Assembly (NCBI GenBank): GCA_964392985.1
Contig: CAYMSF010000011.1
Location: forward strand, 1 to 64,000
Length of the DNA stretch: 64,000 nt
DNA from: CAYMSF01 sp964392985
GTDB lineage: Bacteria; Verrucomicrobiota; Lentisphaeria; Victivallales; Victivallaceae
Direction of reading: 5' to 3'
Positions 62,022 to 64,000 of this stretch are shown in pieces (position 1 is the stretch's first letter; every line of letters starts with the position of its first letter). The notes under the pieces are model-generated. The model worked only from the letters and a program-made list of their open reading frames with translations, was not told the DNA's origin and did not search any database. A program made the translations under genes and the position numbers.

Positions 62022-62803
62022 AAATCTGGTCTAAAATAGTCATTTTACCCGCCGTGGCAGCAATGATTTTGTGTAACGGCTGCAGAACACAAACCGGCAT
62101 TCACGCCGCTGCAGCGTCAGGCAATAACGCCGCCGTGGCGGAATATCTCGCCAAGGACAAGAACAGCGTTAATGCAAAAAACAAAAGCGGTCAGACACCT
62201 TTGCATCTGGCTTCTGCCGCAGGTAAACCTGGAACCGTTGAGTACCTGCTGGATAATGGCGCAGGAATCGACGATAAAGATGGTTATGGCAAAACCGCAA
62301 TCGTCTATGCCGCAAGCTCCGGAAATTATGACGTGGTCAAAATACTGCTGTTGAACCATGCCACCGCAAACGCACCGGCTTTCGCCGCCGCCAGTTCGAG
62401 AAATAAAGATGCCGCCAAGTCAATTCTTGCCGCGGTCAATGACATTACACCACTGCATTATGCCTGCATCAGCAACGATCAGGAAAGCGTCACCAAATGT
62501 TTAAACAAAAAATGGCCGGTTGATGCCAAAGACTATGAGGGTGTCACCCCGTTGCATTATGCAGTCAAAAACGGCAATGCCGCCATCATCAATCTGTTGA
62601 TTGCACAAAAGGCCAACGTCAATGCCACGGACAATGACGGTATGACTCCATTGCATTATGCCGCATTATTCAGCACCAACCAGATTTGTGAACTGCTCAT
62701 CGCCAAAGGCGCCAATAAAAATGCCAAATCAAACTCCGGGTTTACACCTTGCGAAATTGCCGTCAACTCCGGACACCTTGATTTGATGAAGTGTCTGAAA
62801 TAA
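62018..62803 (+). CDS. Ankyrin-repeat lipoprotein (261 aa)
   Basis: Lipobox CNGC (about residue 18). Seven or so ankyrin repeats follow, with the TPLH motif at SGQTPLHLASAAG, NDITPLHYACISN, GVTPLHYAVKNGN and GMTPLHYAALFST. One repeat (APAFAAASSRNK) is degenerate. Ankyrin stacks bind protein partners; as a lipoprotein it would do so in the periplasm or outside, perhaps organising the other envelope proteins. Translationally coupled to the TIGR04073-like gene. Confidence 0.85.
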   Translation: MKIWSKIVILPAVAAMILCNGCRTQTGIHAAAASGNNAAVAEYLAKDKNSVNAKNKSGQTPLHLASAAGKPGTVEYLLDNGAGIDDKDGYGKTAIVYAASSGNYDVVKILLLNHATANAPAFAAASSRNKDAAKSILAAVNDITPLHYACISNDQESVTKCLNKKWPVDAKDYEGVTPLHYAVKNGNAAIINLLIAQKANVNATDNDGMTPLHYAALFSTNQICELLIAKGANKNAKSNSGFTPCEIAVNSGHLDLMKCLK

Positions 62804-62837
62804 TACTCAAGAACAATTCCTCAAAAACAGGATACCT

Positions 62838-63464
62838 ATGAAAAGAATCCTCAGTCGGTTTGTGCTGTTCGTCGTTGCAGTTTCAATCGGCAGCGGTTGC
62901 GCGGTAATGAATAAAGAAGTGACGTTACAACCGGTCAACGCTACGGATCTTTCGCCGCGGGCGCCGGAGAATAAACTGCCGGTCTATGTGGTAATGCCTT
63001 CAGACAACCGCAATCTCAACCCCGCGTTCGTCGGGTATGTCCGGAATGGTTTTAATGTGCACACTGCCGACGTCGTTGCGGACAAAGAGGTGGATTTATG
63101 GCTCCGGGAAATTCTGCTGGATAATATCAGGAATGCCGGTTACAAAGCCATCCCCTCCGGAAAAGCGGCAGAAGGCATTGCGGTTTACTCGGTTATTTCC
63201 CGGTTGGATTGCGACATGAAACTCAATTTTGTCGCCAGTTACGAAAACAATATCGAACTGCAGGTTATCATCAAAAAAGATAACCAGAATGTTTTTTCTA
63301 AAACATTTTCCAATACTATCACTCAACCCGCCGCGTGGGGCACCGAGTCGGAATATCAGAGTTTAATCAACAGCGCGATGCAGAAAACCGTCAATGATAT
63401 GATGCCGGATATCCTCAAAGCACTTAAACGCACCTGCGAAAACAGTGAACCGGAAACTAAATAA
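62838..63464 (+). CDS. YajG-like lipoprotein, putative (208 aa)
   Basis: Signal with lipobox GSGC (about 22). The mature domain (VDLWLREILLDNIRNAGYKA, VYSVISRLDCDMKLNFVASY, ELQVIIKKDNQNVFSKTFSN) has the helix-plus-strand order of YajG/CsgG-type lipoproteins, in which a conserved helix follows an initial strand. The family match is weak. AGGA precedes the ATG. Last member of the eight-gene envelope cluster. Confidence 0.65.
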   Translation: MKRILSRFVLFVVAVSIGSGCAVMNKEVTLQPVNATDLSPRAPENKLPVYVVMPSDNRNLNPAFVGYVRNGFNVHTADVVADKEVDLWLREILLDNIRNAGYKAIPSGKAAEGIAVYSVISRLDCDMKLNFVASYENNIELQVIIKKDNQNVFSKTFSNTITQPAAWGTESEYQSLINSAMQKTVNDMMPDILKALKRTCENSEPETK

Positions 63465-63759
63465 AATATTTTTATTTATTTTTAATAAATCTTGCAAATG
63501 CCGTTTGCTATATAAGATATCTACTGTATGTTAAGTGTTTATAGAGCTCCAGATTAATGATTTTAAGTGAAATTTATATCGTTTATCGAAGTTTACCGGA
63601 TGAAGAAAAGCAGCCAGTAATGGTTTCTATTGAGTCAGCCCCCTCTCGGGACTGACAAAAAACCGGGGAGTTACTCACCGGATCAAAGAGTAATATTGAA
63701 AGCTTAACGTCATGGTAAGTTTTCAGTGGTTATAATAACATGACACGAAGGAAGATAAG
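63465..63759. other. Intergenic region with hairpin GTCAGCCCC/GGGACTGAC
   Basis: Between the last lipoprotein gene and the RRM gene. Bases 63634-63642 pair with 63648-63656 (9 bp, one mismatch, loop CTCTC), followed by an A-rich run. It lies within the likely 5' leader of the RRM gene, where a regulatory structure is possible; as a terminator it lacks a U-tract. No gene is seen here. Confidence 0.5.
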
Positions 63760-64000
63760 ATGAATATCTACGTCGGCAACCTCTCATTCAAAACTACGGA
63801 TGAGTCACTCAACGCAACTTTCAAGGCTCATGGACAAGTGGACTCTGCACGCGTCGTAATGGACCGCGATTCCGGTCGCTCCAAAGGATTCGGATTCGTT
63901 GAGATGCCCAATCGCGAAGAAGCCTTAGCCGCTATCAGCGCGCTCAATGGCACCAGTCTTGATGACAGAAGCATCAACGTGAACGAAGCACGTCCGAAAC
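63760..64000 (+). CDS. RRM RNA-binding protein, N-terminal fragment (cut by window edge)
   Basis: The first 80 codons are present. They form a single RRM: RNP2 IYVGNLSF, RNP1 KGFGFVEM, with ARVVMDRDSGRSKGF and ALNGTSLDDRSINVNEARPK between and after. Bacterial single-RRM proteins (Rbp family) are often cold-induced and end in a Gly/Arg-rich tail, which would lie outside the window. AAGGAAG precedes the ATG. Confidence 0.9.
   Translation, partial: MNIYVGNLSFKTTDESLNATFKAHGQVDSARVVMDRDSGRSKGFGFVEMPNREEALAAISALNGTSLDDRSINVNEARPK

Overview
The window comes from a Gram-negative, probably anaerobic bacterium of the PVC superphylum, most likely Lentisphaerota (Victivallales-like). This placement is inferred from gene content, not computed. 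The pointers are a pseudopilin with the H-X9-DG C-terminal motif, a corrinoid/MtaA-type uroporphyrinogen-decarboxylase-family protein, a secreted sialate O-acetylesterase, a TIGR04073-type protein, a lipid A-type acyltransferase and many lipoproteins. No phage, insertion sequence, CRISPR array or rRNA was seen.

Layout. 1-9.8 kb: nitrogen assimilation, with the 5' end of gdhA (minus) and gltBD (plus) behind a candidate sigma-54 promoter, separated by a Cys-rich small protein, a HIRAN protein and a GH37/63-like glycosidase. 9.9-10.5 kb: a four-helix-bundle (S23/suffix) protein with a 9-bp repeat tract. 10.7-17.3 kb: the translation operon thrS-infC-rpmI-rplT-pheS-pheT (minus); infC appears to start at a rare AUC codon. 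17.8-21.1 kb: a 38-residue Lys/Ala-rich histone-like peptide, a methyltransferase, CorA and a lipoprotein.

21.4-24.95 kb: a tight four-gene set (Cys-containing NHL propeller, PhnD-like lipoprotein with a Cys/His cluster, Tat-type polyferredoxin, NapH/NosR-like membrane iron-sulfur protein). It looks like an exported or membrane electron-transfer system without a recognisable terminal enzyme, and is the best candidate for an undescribed system. 25-28.5 kb: a GT39-like membrane glycosyltransferase, tRNA-Phe, and three small accessory genes.

28.8-38.6 kb: a minus-strand tetrapyrrole operon (pseudopilin, cbiK, sirC-hemA fusion, hemC-cobA-hemD fusion, hemB, hemL, CelD-type GNAT), followed by a lipid A-type acyltransferase. 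It would make sirohydrochlorin and then siroheme or a cobalt corrinoid; there is no hemE. The HemC part lacks domain 3 and the dipyrromethane-cofactor cysteine.

38.6-47.3 kb: a DUF4019-like protein, a UroD-family protein, GNAT, sialate O-acetylesterase, HtpG and Dus. 47.8-56.6 kb: a binding-protein/hybrid-histidine-kinase pair and a 1524-residue CHASE hybrid kinase. 56.8-63.5 kb: eight co-directional genes for exported proteins (LpoB-like, YcfL-like, COG3014-like TPR lipoprotein, TIGR04073, ankyrin lipoprotein and others), a likely cell-envelope island. The window ends inside an RRM RNA-binding protein gene. An 18-bp element (TCAACCTTATAGAGTATA) recurs in intergenic DNA and may be a promoter or operator.
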